A DNA stretch of 64,000 nucleotides from Raphanus sativus (lineage: Eukaryota; Streptophyta; Magnoliopsida; Brassicales; Brassicaceae). The notes under the pieces were generated by a model. It worked only from the letters and a program-made list of their open reading frames with translations, was not told where the DNA came from and did not search any database. Positions 1 through 10,453 of the stretch are shown in pieces. Every line of letters begins with the position of its first letter. The stretch's first letter is position 1. A program made the translations under genes and the position numbers. The DNA lies in contig NC_079517.1 in NCBI RefSeq assembly GCF_000801105.2, positions 20,469,579-20,533,578 of the forward strand, in the 5' to 3' direction.

Positions 1-653
1 CGACATATCCAGTCAGCGCTAAGATCGGGTCACCAAATGGTTGAGCGTCGCGATAGCTTGGGCGTGCTCGAAGAAGTTCACCGGATATGCGATCGTATTC
101 GGATGACGAACTGCAAAAAGAAAACAAATGATTAGTACTAAGGAAAAACAAAGCTCACCCGTAACTACGATCTACCGATTTCACGATCCCAAAGGATGGG
201 GAAGTCTTCTGCCGAAGGTTCCTCGAACGCGTGTTCATCTGACTTAATATAAAAGTAGTAATGCTGCCAATCCTTCGTCTTGTTCGGGTGACCAGTCGAG
301 ACGTTATAAGATGGACGCATCTTCACCGAGTGTAGACCATGAGGCATAGGCTTCAAGAAGGTCGGTTCCTCAAAGGTCCTCACACTCATCGGAATATTAA
401 CCTCAGCAGCCATGACCATCAGAGCAACCGCAATCCGAAAAGATCAGTTCAGAAACTGAGTAATCGCGACGCCCCGACGTATTGTGTACGCCATAATCAA
501 ACGGGGAATGGGAAACCACAGCTTCGTATCTACGCTGAAGTAAGATTCGTAAACACATTGATATCCCACAGGCGGCGACCAAGGCCTCTGTCTAACGGAC
601 GGAATGAGATAGGTCACCCTGACGGCTCCGCAGCTCTTCAACAGATACTTCAT
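1..653 (-). pseudogene. Antisense ORF of Tat element (putative gypsy-type transposon protein family)
   Basis: Minus-strand coding sequence resembling the plant 'putative gypsy type transposon' family (Pfam Transposase_28, recalled, not searched). Visible pieces are RQRPWSPPVGYQCVYESYF, VMAAEVNIPMSVRTFEE and TGHPNKTKDWQHYYFYIKSD. The frame from 653 to about 176 is continuous except for an in-frame TGA at 446-444. A short intron (about 175-111) with GT and CAG ends joins it to a second exon reading RHPNTIAYPVNFFEHAQAI, which ends in a stop near the window edge. The function of this family is not known to me. The nonsense codon suggests decay. The gene may begin upstream of 653, where I see no clear start. 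Confidence 0.5.
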
Positions 654-1539
654 GCTGCTGGGAGTAGAAAAACTTGGAAATACATTCTTCCAGCACTGTC
701 CCTCGATTCTGGGATCACGCAGTGTGTCGCGAGGAATCGCCGGGAGTTCTTCGAAAAGGTCGCCGGAACGATAGAGCGTAGGCTTGTACTACGGGGGATC
801 TACGCTCTTCTTGCGAAGCCGTTTAATCGGGACTCTATAGGTCCGCGCCTGCGCCTCGAGTCCCTCGTTTCTAGTACCTTCGCGAGAAGAACCGACGTTT
901 TCCTCAACCCCCTCTGCACTGTTTCCCCTTCGCGTGTGGCCGGCTTCCGGACCCCGCCTTGAAGTCGCGACTGTCGCATCCCCCGCGATATCACGGCGAG
1001 ACGGATCGGGATCGCTTCCGGACCCCGCCTTGAAGTCGCACCGACGACAGCCTTTCCTTTCTCTTCCCGCGATAACCTCTTTCCCGAAGGCATTACGACT
1101 CCCAGAAGACAAGTCTTACTTACGGACTTAGAGAGAGAAATAAATAGAAAAGATAGAGAGAAGGGAGAGCATAGAAGAATACCTGAGATTGCAGAGAAGA
1201 ATGATATAAGGGGAGCAAAGCTATCTATTTATAGCAAAAAGGAGGGGCACAATTCCCAAAGCACCATCATTAGGTCTAATAAGGCATAAACGGGCCTTAA
1301 TTAGGCCTATAATCCCTCTCCATTGCTCGCGACGATCCCATTACCCAATCAAACCGAGGATCATGAATTGGTCGAATCGAAATCAAACCGGTACAAACCG
1401 ATAGGATGGGATCGTACCGGAATCAAACCAGTGTGAACCGGGAAGAGGCGACGAGAACATCATCGAGAGTCAAGCAAACAAAATCCCATAAGGAAAGAAA
1501 AGATCTCAAGCCTATAACCGCGGCGTCGCCCCGTTCCTA

Positions 1540-2450
1540 CGACCAGACGAGCAAATCTTGTGACTGAATTGTTCTTTGAGACTGCAAGGATGTAACACGG
1601 CTCAGCAGAAAAAGCCAGCGAGTAAAACGGCTTTTCAAAGCCACAAAGGCATCTCGCGATGAAACGCGTCTTGCCACTCGTATCCTGCGGCTAAAGGAGC
1701 GAGTTAAGCGACTAAAACTGCCCTTCGGGGTCACGAGGATATAACGCGACATAGCAGGCAGGGTCGGCGACTAATTTTTTCTTCTGAAGCCTCGAAGGTA
1801 CTCTTCGACATGAGGAACAAAGCTAGCGAGTATGACCACCGTCCTTGTCTCCGGCAGGCCTTACGAGCAACAGAAGAACATGCCTCATCACCTCCTCACA
1901 TAGCATGTAAACTTGTATTCTGAAACCAGACACCGTACGAACGCGTCTGCTGTTTAGTCGCGACGTAAAGCGAGCATACGAGTAAAACTATCCTTGCAAA
2001 AATTATGAACCCAACGGCCATGGTGTCTCGCTGCTTCTCGCGACATGAACTGCGAGTTAAGACTGCTCCCGGGAAGGCACAAGGGAATACCGCGGCTAAA
2101 CGAGTATACCAGCGAGTAAACCTGCTTCTGGAGGTCCCGCTGGAACATCGCGACGGACCGAGCAAAACTCGCGAGTAAATTTGCTCTCGGGGAATACCGC
2201 GACTAAATGAGTATACCAGCGAGTAAACCTGCTTCTGGGGTTCTCGCTGGAACATCGCGACGAACCGAGCAAAGCTCGCGAGTAAACTTGCTTCTGGAGA
2301 GTCCCGCAGGAACATCGCGACGAACCGAGCAAAACTCGCGAGTAAATTTGCTCTCGGAAGTCTCGGAGAAACATCGCGACAAACCAAGCAAAATCTGCGA
2401 GTAAAATCGCCTTCGAGAGCCACAAAGCCAGCGATTAAATAAACAAAGCA
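1540..2450. repeat. Degenerate tandem repeats of the Tat element 3' region
   Basis: A unit of roughly 55-65 bp recurs, marked by 'aacatcgcgacgaaccgag' followed by 'caaaactcgcgagtaaa' and a 'ttgcttctgg'-like block. It is best preserved between about 2096 and 2445. Several long open frames on the minus strand here repeat the same peptide (FTREFCSVRRDVP) and are by-products of the repeat, not genes. Confidence 0.7.
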
Positions 2451-2621
2451 CGCGAGTAAATCTCCCCATTTTGATCCAGTAAAAATATGGCGACGGAGTC
2501 CACATACGAAGCAGCACCGAGAGACCTCGAAGTCAGTACTCACAGATTCACTGAACCTCTCCGACAAACAGTCAGTTAGGGTCAGACTATCACTAACCAT
2601 AGACGAACTGGGGGGACTTAC

Positions 2622-3097
2622 TGTAGGAGGAGGATTACACCCCTCCAAAGGCCCAGCGAACAGCGATACATGGCTTGTCGGTCATGAGAGGAAGGCATAA
2701 AGATGGGCCGAGAAGACGGCCCAAGAGAGAGGCTTCTAGTCGCTCGCACGACTAAAGGACAAAGGCCCATTTAGCCGACCTGCCGACTAAAACCCATACA
2801 GATTAGTGGATGCTAGGGCGAACTGGAGAAGACTGTCTATAAAAGGAAGAGGAGAAGCGACGTAAAGGGGATCCACACTTTTACACACTCACAAGACGGC
2901 TAGATCTAGGGTTTTCACTCCTCTCTATCCGCTATCTTGTATTGTTTCCCGGCTAGCTCTTCGAGCACCGTCTTGTTTCCTCCTTACTCTTCCTTTGTAA
3001 CCGACGAACTCTTACTCATCTATAAAAAGTCTTTGTTAGACCCACAGACGAGTTCTTCGTCTTCTTTTACTAGTTTTGACCGAACTCGGTTCTAACA
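2622..3097 (+). repeat. 3' LTR of the Tat element
   Basis: Starts TGTAGGAGG and ends TCTAACA, so it has TG...CA ends in a TGT/ACA arrangement. A G-rich tract (ctggggggact) lies just upstream and could be the polypurine tract. A TATA box (tctataaaagg) sits near 2837, fitting the U3/R border. No second copy is in the window, so both edges are inferred. The next five bases, ttccg, would be the target-site copy. Confidence 0.55.
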
Positions 3098-3338
3098 TTC
3101 CGTGTGAGAGTTCCCAGATATCATTTTGCAGAACTTGTCAGATTCTTTGTAAAGAGAAGCTTTCTCTCCTCCTTCACTGATGTCCTTTTTGTACTGAGAT
3201 AACAGTGCACAAAATTAATATTCAATCAAACAATAGATCTTAAAACGTGTAATAAAAACTCAGAATTCCATAGATTTAGCACTTACAGTTTCAATTTGTC
3301 GACTTAAAAACAAACCCAAATCGGAGCTAGGGTTTTCG

Positions 3339-4159
3339 TGACCCGAGATGCTAAGGGTAATCTGCCAATACCTCATACTTCCGGACAGATTCCACACGCC
3401 CAAAGGGCGCTGGAAATTGTAAGTTTTTGATATTTCTTATTTTTTATGACATATATATTAATTAAGTATTTATTAATTGCTAGTTTAATTCATTTTTTTA
3501 ATATAGGCTGCCGCAGAAGGAGCACCACCGACTCTGGCCCAACTTTACAAGTTGACCCACCAGCATGCCGATGGCACTTTCTCTCATCCTCGAGCAGAGC
3601 AGCTCTGCAACGATGTAGATGCTCGGATTCAAGAGGTCCAGACTCAGCTGACGCAAGAAAATCCGGATGGTGCATCGGTCGAGCTTTCTCCCATCGAACA
3701 AGACAAAATTTTTGAGCATATAAAATATTCGATATTCGATATTTTTAATTTATGTTTACATATTTTTTACATATGTACTAATTAATATCTATTTATAAAT
3801 TGAAGGTCGCTCCGAAGAAAAGGGGACGTATATCAGGAATCGGGAGTGTGAACGATGTTCCGAGGGCGAGAGTTGAACACGCTGCTAGACGAGAAGAAGA
3901 TTCCTCGTTCCGGAGGGACTTGGAAACTGCGAACCGAACCATAGCCAACCACAACGACAAATTTAAGGTTATGGCAAACATCTTCGATATGCTGTTAGGT
4001 TCAACCCCACACGTCGACCCGTCGGTTGCGTCAGCGTGGCAGAGCATGCGTTCGAGCTTTGCCGGTCCCGACCCTACTCCGGAACAGCAGGCAAATTTGG
4101 AGCGGCAAGCGGATGAGAGGACTGCTGATCTCTTCGATGATATAAACCTTAATGTTTAG
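3339..4159 (+). pseudogene. CACTA-associated plant transposase (Transposase_24-like), C-terminal exons
   Basis: Three exon blocks can be read. Block 1 (to 3418) encodes DAKGNLPIPHTSGQIPHA. Block 2 (3507 to about 3716) begins AAAEGAPPTLAQLYKLTHQH and includes HPRAEQLCNDVDARIQEV. Block 3 (3806-4159) begins VAPKKRGRISGIGS and ends DLFDDINLNV with TAG. The intron between blocks 1 and 2 has clean GT and AG ends (3419-3506). The donor of the second intron looks damaged: the coding sequence runs into 'gagcatata' with no GT at the expected place. This protein accompanies En/Spm elements in plants. The block order and the C-terminal VAPKK...GIGS motif are typical. The 5' exons are missing, so it is a fragment. 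Confidence 0.7.
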
Positions 4160-4309
4160 TTTTTCGGTTTTAATTATTTTGTATTTTGAATATTTTAATT
4201 TTATGAATGTTATATATTATGTTTTATGGAATTTATCAAATTCGTATTTTTTAATTTTATGAATTTTAATTATTTAGTTTTTTTATTTTATTTAAAGAAT
4301 TTCGTAATT

Positions 4310-4732
4310 AATATTGTGCGTTGTAAATTGGTCTTAAAGTAACGACTAAGGTACATCTAGATGAGATGCAATGTAGTCGTTAAATTACGACCAATTTACA
4401 TCTGCAACGATGTACTTTAGTCGTAAATTCATGACTCATTTACATCTAATATACGACTACAATTTCCGACTCATTTACGACCAATACTGTACATCTGTAT
4501 TACGACCAATCTGCGTAGTCGTAAATGTACGACTGCTTTATGACCAATCCTCCTAGTCGTACATTTACGACTGGTTTACGACTAATTGTGTTAGTCGTAC
4601 AGTTACGACCAATGTACGACCAATTGGTGATTACGACCAGTGATTAACGACCAATCGCAAATGGTCGTAACTTGGTTAACGACCAATTTACTACCAATTA
4701 TGCAGTCGTTTAAGTCATGTTTTCTTGTAGTG
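4310..4732. repeat. CACTA subterminal repeats and terminus
   Basis: About 25 copies of a short motif (tacgaccaat, acgactaa and the inverse tagtcgtaa) occur in both orientations up to the terminal TTCTTGTAGTG. Such subterminal arrays bind the transposase in En/Spm elements; here that role is inferred by family. Confidence 0.75.
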
Positions 4733-4919
4733 ATCAAAGGACGATGGAGGGAAACGTGGAGAAATAGATGTCGGGGCTGTGACGGAGAAAATGTTGTTGG
4801 AGTCGTCGGAGATGGATAACGAAAAAGCCGACTCTCGAGAGGAGTTGAGAACGACTCAGTCTCGTGAGGTTTCAAGAGAACAAGACCACCCGACAGACAA
4901 AAGCTCCACTTTCTTCTAA
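4733..4919 (+). pseudogene. Possible C-terminal fragment of an unidentified gene next to the CACTA end
   Basis: Directly after the CACTA terminus a frame stays open for about 60 codons and stops at TAA (4917-4919). It reads GGKRGEIDVGAVTEKMLLE and continues through SSEMDNEKADSREELRTTQ. The composition is polar and charged and looks protein-like, but I recognise no family. It could be the tail of a gene cut by the transposon or a chance frame. Codons before the transposon edge are missing. Confidence 0.3.
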
Positions 4920-5072
4920 TTATTTATTTATAGAAAATTATGATATTAATGTAAATTATTAATTTTAATGACAATTTGTGGTTAATAAACTGAAGTATGG
5001 TTTTGTTTAGTAAATTTGCTTGTTCCTCGTGTCATTCTAGTAATTACAATTTAATATGAGTTAGTCTAGTAA
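4920..5072. other. AT-rich spacer
   Basis: No coding signal or recognised repeat is seen between the possible gene fragment and the fold-back element. Confidence 0.5.
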
Positions 5073-6336
5073 TCTATATTATTATTTATGAAGTGATTTT
5101 GTTTATTTGTCATGTTCTCCATAATTTTAGATGATTTTGTTTATTTGATATGTTTTCCATAATTTTAGGTAATTTACTTATTTAATATAATACTATAAAT
5201 ATTTTTGATTTTTTTACCAATTTTTTCAGAAATTAATTTTGATTGTTCTAATAAATTTATTTTAAAATTGAATTAGTTCAAGATTACTAAACCAAATATA
5301 AAATAAATACATATATAATATTTTAATATTACTTAAGTAAATATAATATAAATATTTGATATTATCATTCAATTAATTATTTGAGATAATAATTAATTAT
5401 CATATAGATCACTAAAATTATTTAAAGATAATAATGACAAAGTATGAACTAAAATACTAAAATTATATATAGAGAGAATATGACAAATAAGCAAAATTAG
5501 CTAAAATTATGAAGAGCATGACACATAAACAAATTTACTTCTCTATAATAAATTAATTAGAAATTTCAAAATATTTATATTATCTAAATTAATAAATTGA
5601 TGATTTAATCTAAAAATAATAAGAATATGACAAATAAGTAAAATTAGCTAAAATCAAAGATAATGTGACAAATCAGCAAAATTAATTCACAGATAATAGT
5701 ATATAGATTAATGAAAAGCTAAAAACTAATAAGAAACTTGTGAGAGTTAAAATAACTATAATCATAATTCCAATTAGAAATTTTGAAATATTTATATTAT
5801 TTAAATTAATAAATTAATTAGATAGTTCAAAGGATTTGTATTATCTAAATTAATAAATTGATGATTAAACTAATAATTAATAAGAATATGACAAATAAGT
5901 AAAATTAGCTAAAATTATGGAGAATATGATAAATAATCAATTATCTAAATTAATAAATTGATGATTAAATTAATAACTAATAAGAATATGACAAATAAGT
6001 AAAGTTAGCTAAAATTATGGAGAATATGACAAATCCGCAAAATATCCTAAAATCATGGAAAATATGACAAGTAAGCTAAACTAAAATTATCACATAAAAT
6101 TATTCAAAAATACGATAAATAAATAAAATACCAATTAAAATTATTAAGAACATGACAAATAAATAAATAACCTAAATTATTGAGAATATGACAAATAATC
6201 AAAACTAAAATTATTAAAAACATATTAAATAAGTAAATTACCTAAAATTATGGAAAACATGTCAAATAAGCAAAATCATCTAAAATTATAGAAAACATTA
6301 CAAATAAGCAAAATCACTTCATAATAATAGTATAGA
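5073..6336. mobile_element. AT-rich fold-back element with long terminal inverted repeats
   Basis: The left end (5073-5190, starting tctatattattatttatgaa) is matched in reverse complement by the right end (about 6221-6336, finishing cttcataataatagtatag). Over about 115 bp the arms differ at only a few positions. The inside is built of the same kind of sequence, with many copies of 'gaatatgacaaataagtaaa' and of 'aatttatattatctaaatt'-like blocks. No ORF is present, so it is non-autonomous. Class is uncertain: a fold-back or MULE-type element is most likely. No target-site duplication was identified. Confidence 0.6.
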
Positions 6337-6342
6337 TAGATA

Positions 6343-6369
6343 GATATATATATATATATATATATATAT
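6343..6369. repeat. (TA)n microsatellite
   Basis: Uninterrupted TA repeats directly beside the fold-back element. Confidence 0.9.
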
Positions 6370-6915
6370 TTCCAACTTTATTCACAACAAAATTGTGATA
6401 TTTAACATTTACTACAGTATCTCCCCATCAGATTGGTCACGAGGTGGGAGTCTCTCTACCGATCAGAAGATAAAAGAGAAGCGTGGAAGTGTTATATGTA
6501 CTAAACCAAGAACATTCGATCAGACCATTAAGCACCAAAAGTTATAGACATTAGATGAATGAATCCTGTCTTAAACAATTACGCATGGAAAGACCAACGA
6601 CATCATTAAATCGGCCAAACCCGGTTTAGGTAAACCACTACTTATTAGCCTCATCTAATTTGCAACTACACCTAAGCAAAAAACAAAAATATTACATAGG
6701 ATCAATCGCCCACTGCTACTATCCAAGAGATGTACAGTAGTAGTTTTCCATTGCTGCATCGGTTGAGTTTCTCATAACAACAACTATTGTTTATTTGGTT
6801 ATAGAATTTGTAAAAAGAAAAAAAAAATACTTCTGAACGGTTTTATAATTTCCCAAAAAAAGGATAACTTTGAATTGCATAAACTCGTACCATTTGATTT
6901 CAGTCTTTTTGTCTT
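6370..6915. other. Intergenic, includes likely 3' UTR of the GUF1-like gene
   Basis: No ORF or recognised repeat is seen. The part nearest 6915 must contain the 3' untranslated region of the minus-strand GUF1-like gene; candidate poly(A) signals cannot be told apart by eye. Confidence 0.5.
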
Positions 6916-9093
6916 CTAAGAGACTTTGAGTATTTGTTGAAAAGCCTCATGTGGTATATCAACAGAACCAACTCTCTTCATCCTTTTCTTCCCTTCTTTC
7001 TGCTTCTCAAGAAGCTTCTTTTTCCTAGTTATGTCTCCACCATAACATTTCGCAAGCACGTTCTTCCTCATCGCAGAGATTGTGTCTCTCGCAATGATCT
7101 TTGAACCTATAGCAGCTTGTATCATTACTTCAAACATCTGCCTCTCTATAAAGTTCTTAAGCTTCTCAACAAGTTCTTTACCCACACGGTATGCTTTCTG
7201 GTTGTGAACAATAGTTGCTAACGCATCAACTGCTTGACCGTTCAAAAGGATATCAAGCTTCACAAGATCAGATTTCTGATACTCTGCGTCCTCGTAGTCG
7301 AAAGAAGCGTAACCTGATGTTATGCTTTTCAACTCATCGTAGAAATCAACAACTATCTCCCTCAAAGGTAGCTGGTACTTCAAGAAAACACGTTGAGCGT
7401 CTATAAATGTGTATTCTAGCTGCTGACCTCTTCGGTCAGAGCAGAGGTTGATCACAGCTCCTACGTACTCACTAGGAAGGATGATCGTGGCGATCACCGT
7501 TGGCTCCCAAGAAGCTGTGACTCGGTACTTGGGGTTTGAAGGTAAAGCAGCAGGATTCTGCACTTGCAACTTGCTCCCATCTGAGTATTCAAACGTGTAA
7601 GGAACGGTAGGGATGGTAGAGATCACTTGTGTACCGTACTCTTGTTCAAGCCGCTGATGAAATACATCCATGTGAAGCAAACCTAAGAAACCACATCTGA
7701 ATCCCATCCCAAGAGCTGCGCTTGTTTCCTTAGCAACCGAGACACTTGCATCGTTACACGTCAGTTTCTCTATGGCATGAGTAAGTGCTTCAAAATCAGA
7801 TCCATCAGCAGGATAAACGCCGGAGAACACCATATGCCTCACCGGCTTGAAACCTATATTCCACCACGACAAGCTCATCAAGATTCTCAATTCTCAGTTA
7901 TAGCATAGGAGAGAGAGACAAAGTACCTGGAAGAGGCACCACAGTGGTTTTTGTTCTGAAGATTGTGTCACCGATACGTGCCTCTTTGGTGGTTCGCATG
8001 CCGGTTACTATATAACCAACCTGTCCCGTAAGAAGCATCCCAGTAGAAGTAAGCTCAGGGTGCATAATCCCGACGTCTAACACTTCATAAGACTGGTTAG
8101 TCGCAGCGAACGAGACCTTATCTCCTTTCCTTAGCATCCCATCAACGACAGAGACATAGCAGACGACACCTTTGTACTCATTAAAAAAGGAGTCGAACAA
8201 AAGCATCCGTAGAGGAGAGTCACTGATCCCAGGAGGAGGAGGTATCCGTTCTATAACCGCGGGAAGCACATGCTCGAGCCCCAAACCCGTTTTAGCAGAT
8301 ACTAGGAGAACCTCGTCGGTGTCGAGATCAAACATGGACTTTAACTGAGCTTTGACACGGTCAGGATCAGCTGTTGGTTGATCGATCTTGTTGATCACAG
8401 GTACGATGGTGAGGTTAGCTTCGAATGCTAAGTAAAAGTTAGCCACGGTTTGTGCTTGAACACCTTGAGCCGCGTCAACGACCAAGAGAGCTCCTTGACA
8501 AGCGGATAAGGATCTAGAAACCTCATAGCTAAAGTCAACATGACCAGGTGTATCAATTAGGTTCAGAAGAAAACCGCTGGGATCTTGATCTTTAACTTTG
8601 TTTTCGTAGAACATTGTCGCTGTTTGAGCTTTCACAGTGATTCCTCTCTCCCTCTCTACCTAAATAAAACAAAAACATCCACAAATACTCGAGAAATCAA
8701 AACTTTATGAAATGAATCACCGAACAACTCTGAACAGATAAAGTTTAAACCTTTATGTCGTACCTGCAATTTGTCGAGATATTGAGGCTGGCCATGGCCT
8801 TTCTTGATGGTACCAGTAAGTTCCATGAGACGATCGGCCAAAGTAGATTTGCCATGATCAATATGGGCAATGATGGAGAAGTTTCGGATCTTTTCGGAAG
8901 GAAACTGTGTCAGATCAATGGCGGGGGGTTCTCTGGAGTTTTGCTTGGAATCTGAGCTGAAACCGTAAGCTTGGTGCAATCCGACGACGCATAACGGATC
9001 TCTTCGGTTGGGTTTGACTGAATTGAACAAGAGTGAGAATGCTGCTTGTCTCGATGACTTTAGGGTTTTAGAGGCTCTGTACATAGAACCCAT
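6916..9093 (-). CDS. GUF1: GUF1/LepA-like translation GTPase, mitochondrial
   Basis: Three exons are read from splice sites: 9093-8764, 8659-7927 and 7853-6916, with GT and AG introns. They give 2001 nt, so 666 residues, close to the roughly 660 residues I recall for Arabidopsis At5g39900. The protein is an EF4/LepA-type elongation factor, a ribosome-bound GTPase that back-translocates stalled ribosomes. The GTPase motifs are complete: G1 AHIDHGKST (76-84), GIT (116-118), DTPGH (146-150), NKID (200-203) and SAKTG (231-235). The end, [19 protein letters not shown], is the usual LepA C-terminal tail. The first 55 or so residues are rich in Ser, Arg and Lys with few acids, fitting a mitochondrial presequence. 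No damage is seen. The start is the first ATG of the frame; a second Met at residue 4 is possible. Confidence 0.93.
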
Positions 9094-9622
9094 TTTGGGG
9101 GTTTTGCGAAAGCAGTGAGAGATTTGGTGAGTTTCACAACACCACCAACGAGTTTAGAGAACTCTTTGTCTACGCTTGTACGACACCGTTTCAGCAGCAT
9201 ATTACAAAAAAAAAAACAAAATGTTAATGCTGAGTGTTTTATTATTATTTATATATTTATGAGAATATTACACTTCAAAAGATCGATGAAAAGAAAAACA
9301 TGAAGACTAATGGTTATATTTCTAAGTTGAAGAAGAGTTGAACCATGCTGATATGTTCCGTACTGGAACCTCCTAGATGTGAATATTTTGGCAGTTATTA
9401 TATTTTTCTTCATGAGTAAACCGTATTGACTATCACAATTTAGAGCTCGGGAGTAGATGCATAAACTTAATTATGATAGGGCAGAGCCAAAAACATTTTC
9501 AGTAAACCGTTTCAATCAATCACACAGAAGGGAGAAAGAGGGATCAACAAAGCCAATTATTAATAGTAATAAGTTTTACACAATGGCTATATCCGGTGAA
9601 GGTGTGTTAACTCAATGGATCA
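9094..9622. other. Intergenic: GUF1-like promoter and 3' UTR of the next gene
   Basis: No ORF of note. The left part should hold the GUF1-like promoter and 5' UTR, the right part the 3' UTR of the cut minus-strand gene at 9623-9693. No transposon signature is seen. Confidence 0.5.
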
Positions 9623-9693
9623 CTATGCCCTGTGTTTGAGAACTTTCTTCTCAAGTTCATCTTTCCTTGCTCCAACGATCCTTTCAATCTCTT
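9623..9693 (-). CDS. C-terminal end of an unidentified minus-strand gene, cut by the gap
   Basis: Reading from the gap edge leftward, a frame encodes EIERIVGARKDELEKKVL followed by KHRA and a TAG stop at 9625-9623. The alternating charged and hydrophobic pattern suggests a C-terminal helix. The rest of the gene lies in or beyond the gap, so I cannot name it. Position and strand fit a gene arranged in tandem upstream of the GUF1-like gene. A chance frame is possible because only 23 codons remain. Confidence 0.4.
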
Positions 9694-9793
9694 NNNNNNN
9701 NNNNNNNNNNNNNNNNNNNNNNNNNNNNNNNNNNNNNNNNNNNNNNNNNNNNNNNNNNNNNNNNNNNNNNNNNNNNNNNNNNNNNNNNNNNNN
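9694..9793. other. Assembly gap (100 N)
   Basis: Exactly 100 N, a usual placeholder for a gap of unknown size. The two sides do not belong together: a host gene tail to the left, the middle of an Athila pol gene to the right. Confidence 0.98.
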
Positions 9794-10258
9794 GGAGGTT
9801 CATCCAGGACTTCTCTAAGATCGCGAGACCCACTCACTGGTTGCTCTGGCAAGGAAGCTCAGTTTGCCTTTGACAGTGACTGCTTAGCCGCATTCCACAC
9901 GATCAAGGGAGCCCTAGTCAGTGCACCAGTTGTCCAACCTCCAGACTGGGATCTCCCTTTTGAGATAATGACAGATGCAAGTGATTTTGCAGTGGGAGCA
10001 GTCCTTGGACAGCGTAAAGACAAGAAGCTTCACGTGATCTACTATGCAAGCAGAACCTTAGATGAAGCTCAGTGCCGATACGCAACCACAGAGAAGGAGC
10101 TCCTTGCCATCGTGTTCGCTTTTGAGAAGTTCAGATCCTATCTGGTTGGATCAAAGGTGATTGTGCACACAGACCACACGGCTCTCAAGTACCTACTCAC
10201 GAAGAAGGATGCTAAAACCGCGGCTCTTAAGATGGATTCTCTTGCTCCAAGAGTTTGA
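9794..10258 (+). pseudogene. Athila pol: end of reverse transcriptase and RNase H
   Basis: Starts at the gap with a remnant of the RT/RNase H connection (RFIQDFSKIARP), shifts frame near 9820-9850, then runs through a typical Ty3 RNase H: MTDASDFAVGAVLGQRKDKK with the catalytic Asp, YASRTLDEAQCRYATTEKEL with the catalytic Glu, and VHTDHTALKYLL. Another frameshift near 10240 ends the frame at TGA. The RT active-site motif is not in the window. Confidence 0.85.
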
Positions 10259-10453
10259 TCTAGAGATAAGAGGACAAGAAGGGGGTTGATTACATGGGAG
10301 TAGCGATCATCTCTCCAGGATGAAAGTGTCAGATGAGACAATTCTTGATGTGGAACAACCGATGGAGTACGTCAATGCGATTGATCTGCGCAACATGGAG
10401 CAGTCGTCACCTGCCATCAGGACTGTTCCCGCGTAGAAGGAGCATTCGTTGCA
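10259..10453 (+). pseudogene. Athila pol: linker between RNase H and integrase, frame-broken
   Basis: No continuous frame. Fragments such as NHLSRMKVS in shifted frames look like the linker between RNase H and integrase, broken by indels. Confidence 0.5.

Larger units (their letters stand above)
1..3097 (+). mobile_element. Tat-lineage Ty3/gypsy retrotransposon, 3' part
   Basis: The stretch reads as the 3' part of a Tat-type LTR retrotransposon in plus orientation. In order it has an antisense ORF (1-653, minus), a GC-richer spacer, a tandem-repeat zone (about 1540-2450), a purine tract near 2607-2619 and an LTR (2622-3097). An extra antisense ORF and tandem repeats between pol and the 3' LTR are known from Tat/Ogre/Retand elements. 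Polymerase domains are not in the window and would lie to the left. The overall call is inference from this layout. Confidence 0.55.
3098..4732 (+). mobile_element. CACTA (En/Spm) DNA transposon, right-hand part
   Basis: Contains the last exons of a Transposase_24-type ORF, a subterminal block of short inverted repeats, and the terminus TGTTTTCTTGTAGTG at 4718-4732, which is the reverse complement of the CACTACAAGAAAACA end of plant CACTA elements. The left end was not found. The Tat LTR ends at 3097, so the Tat element probably landed in this CACTA element or removed its left part. Confidence 0.8.

Noticed and set aside
339..962. 207-codon plus-strand open frame
   Set aside because: It lies opposite the recognised antisense ORF and has no family-like sequence.
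1896..2648. 250-codon minus-strand open frame
   Set aside because: The peptide repeats the same short unit and is a by-product of the tandem repeats of the Tat element; no domain.
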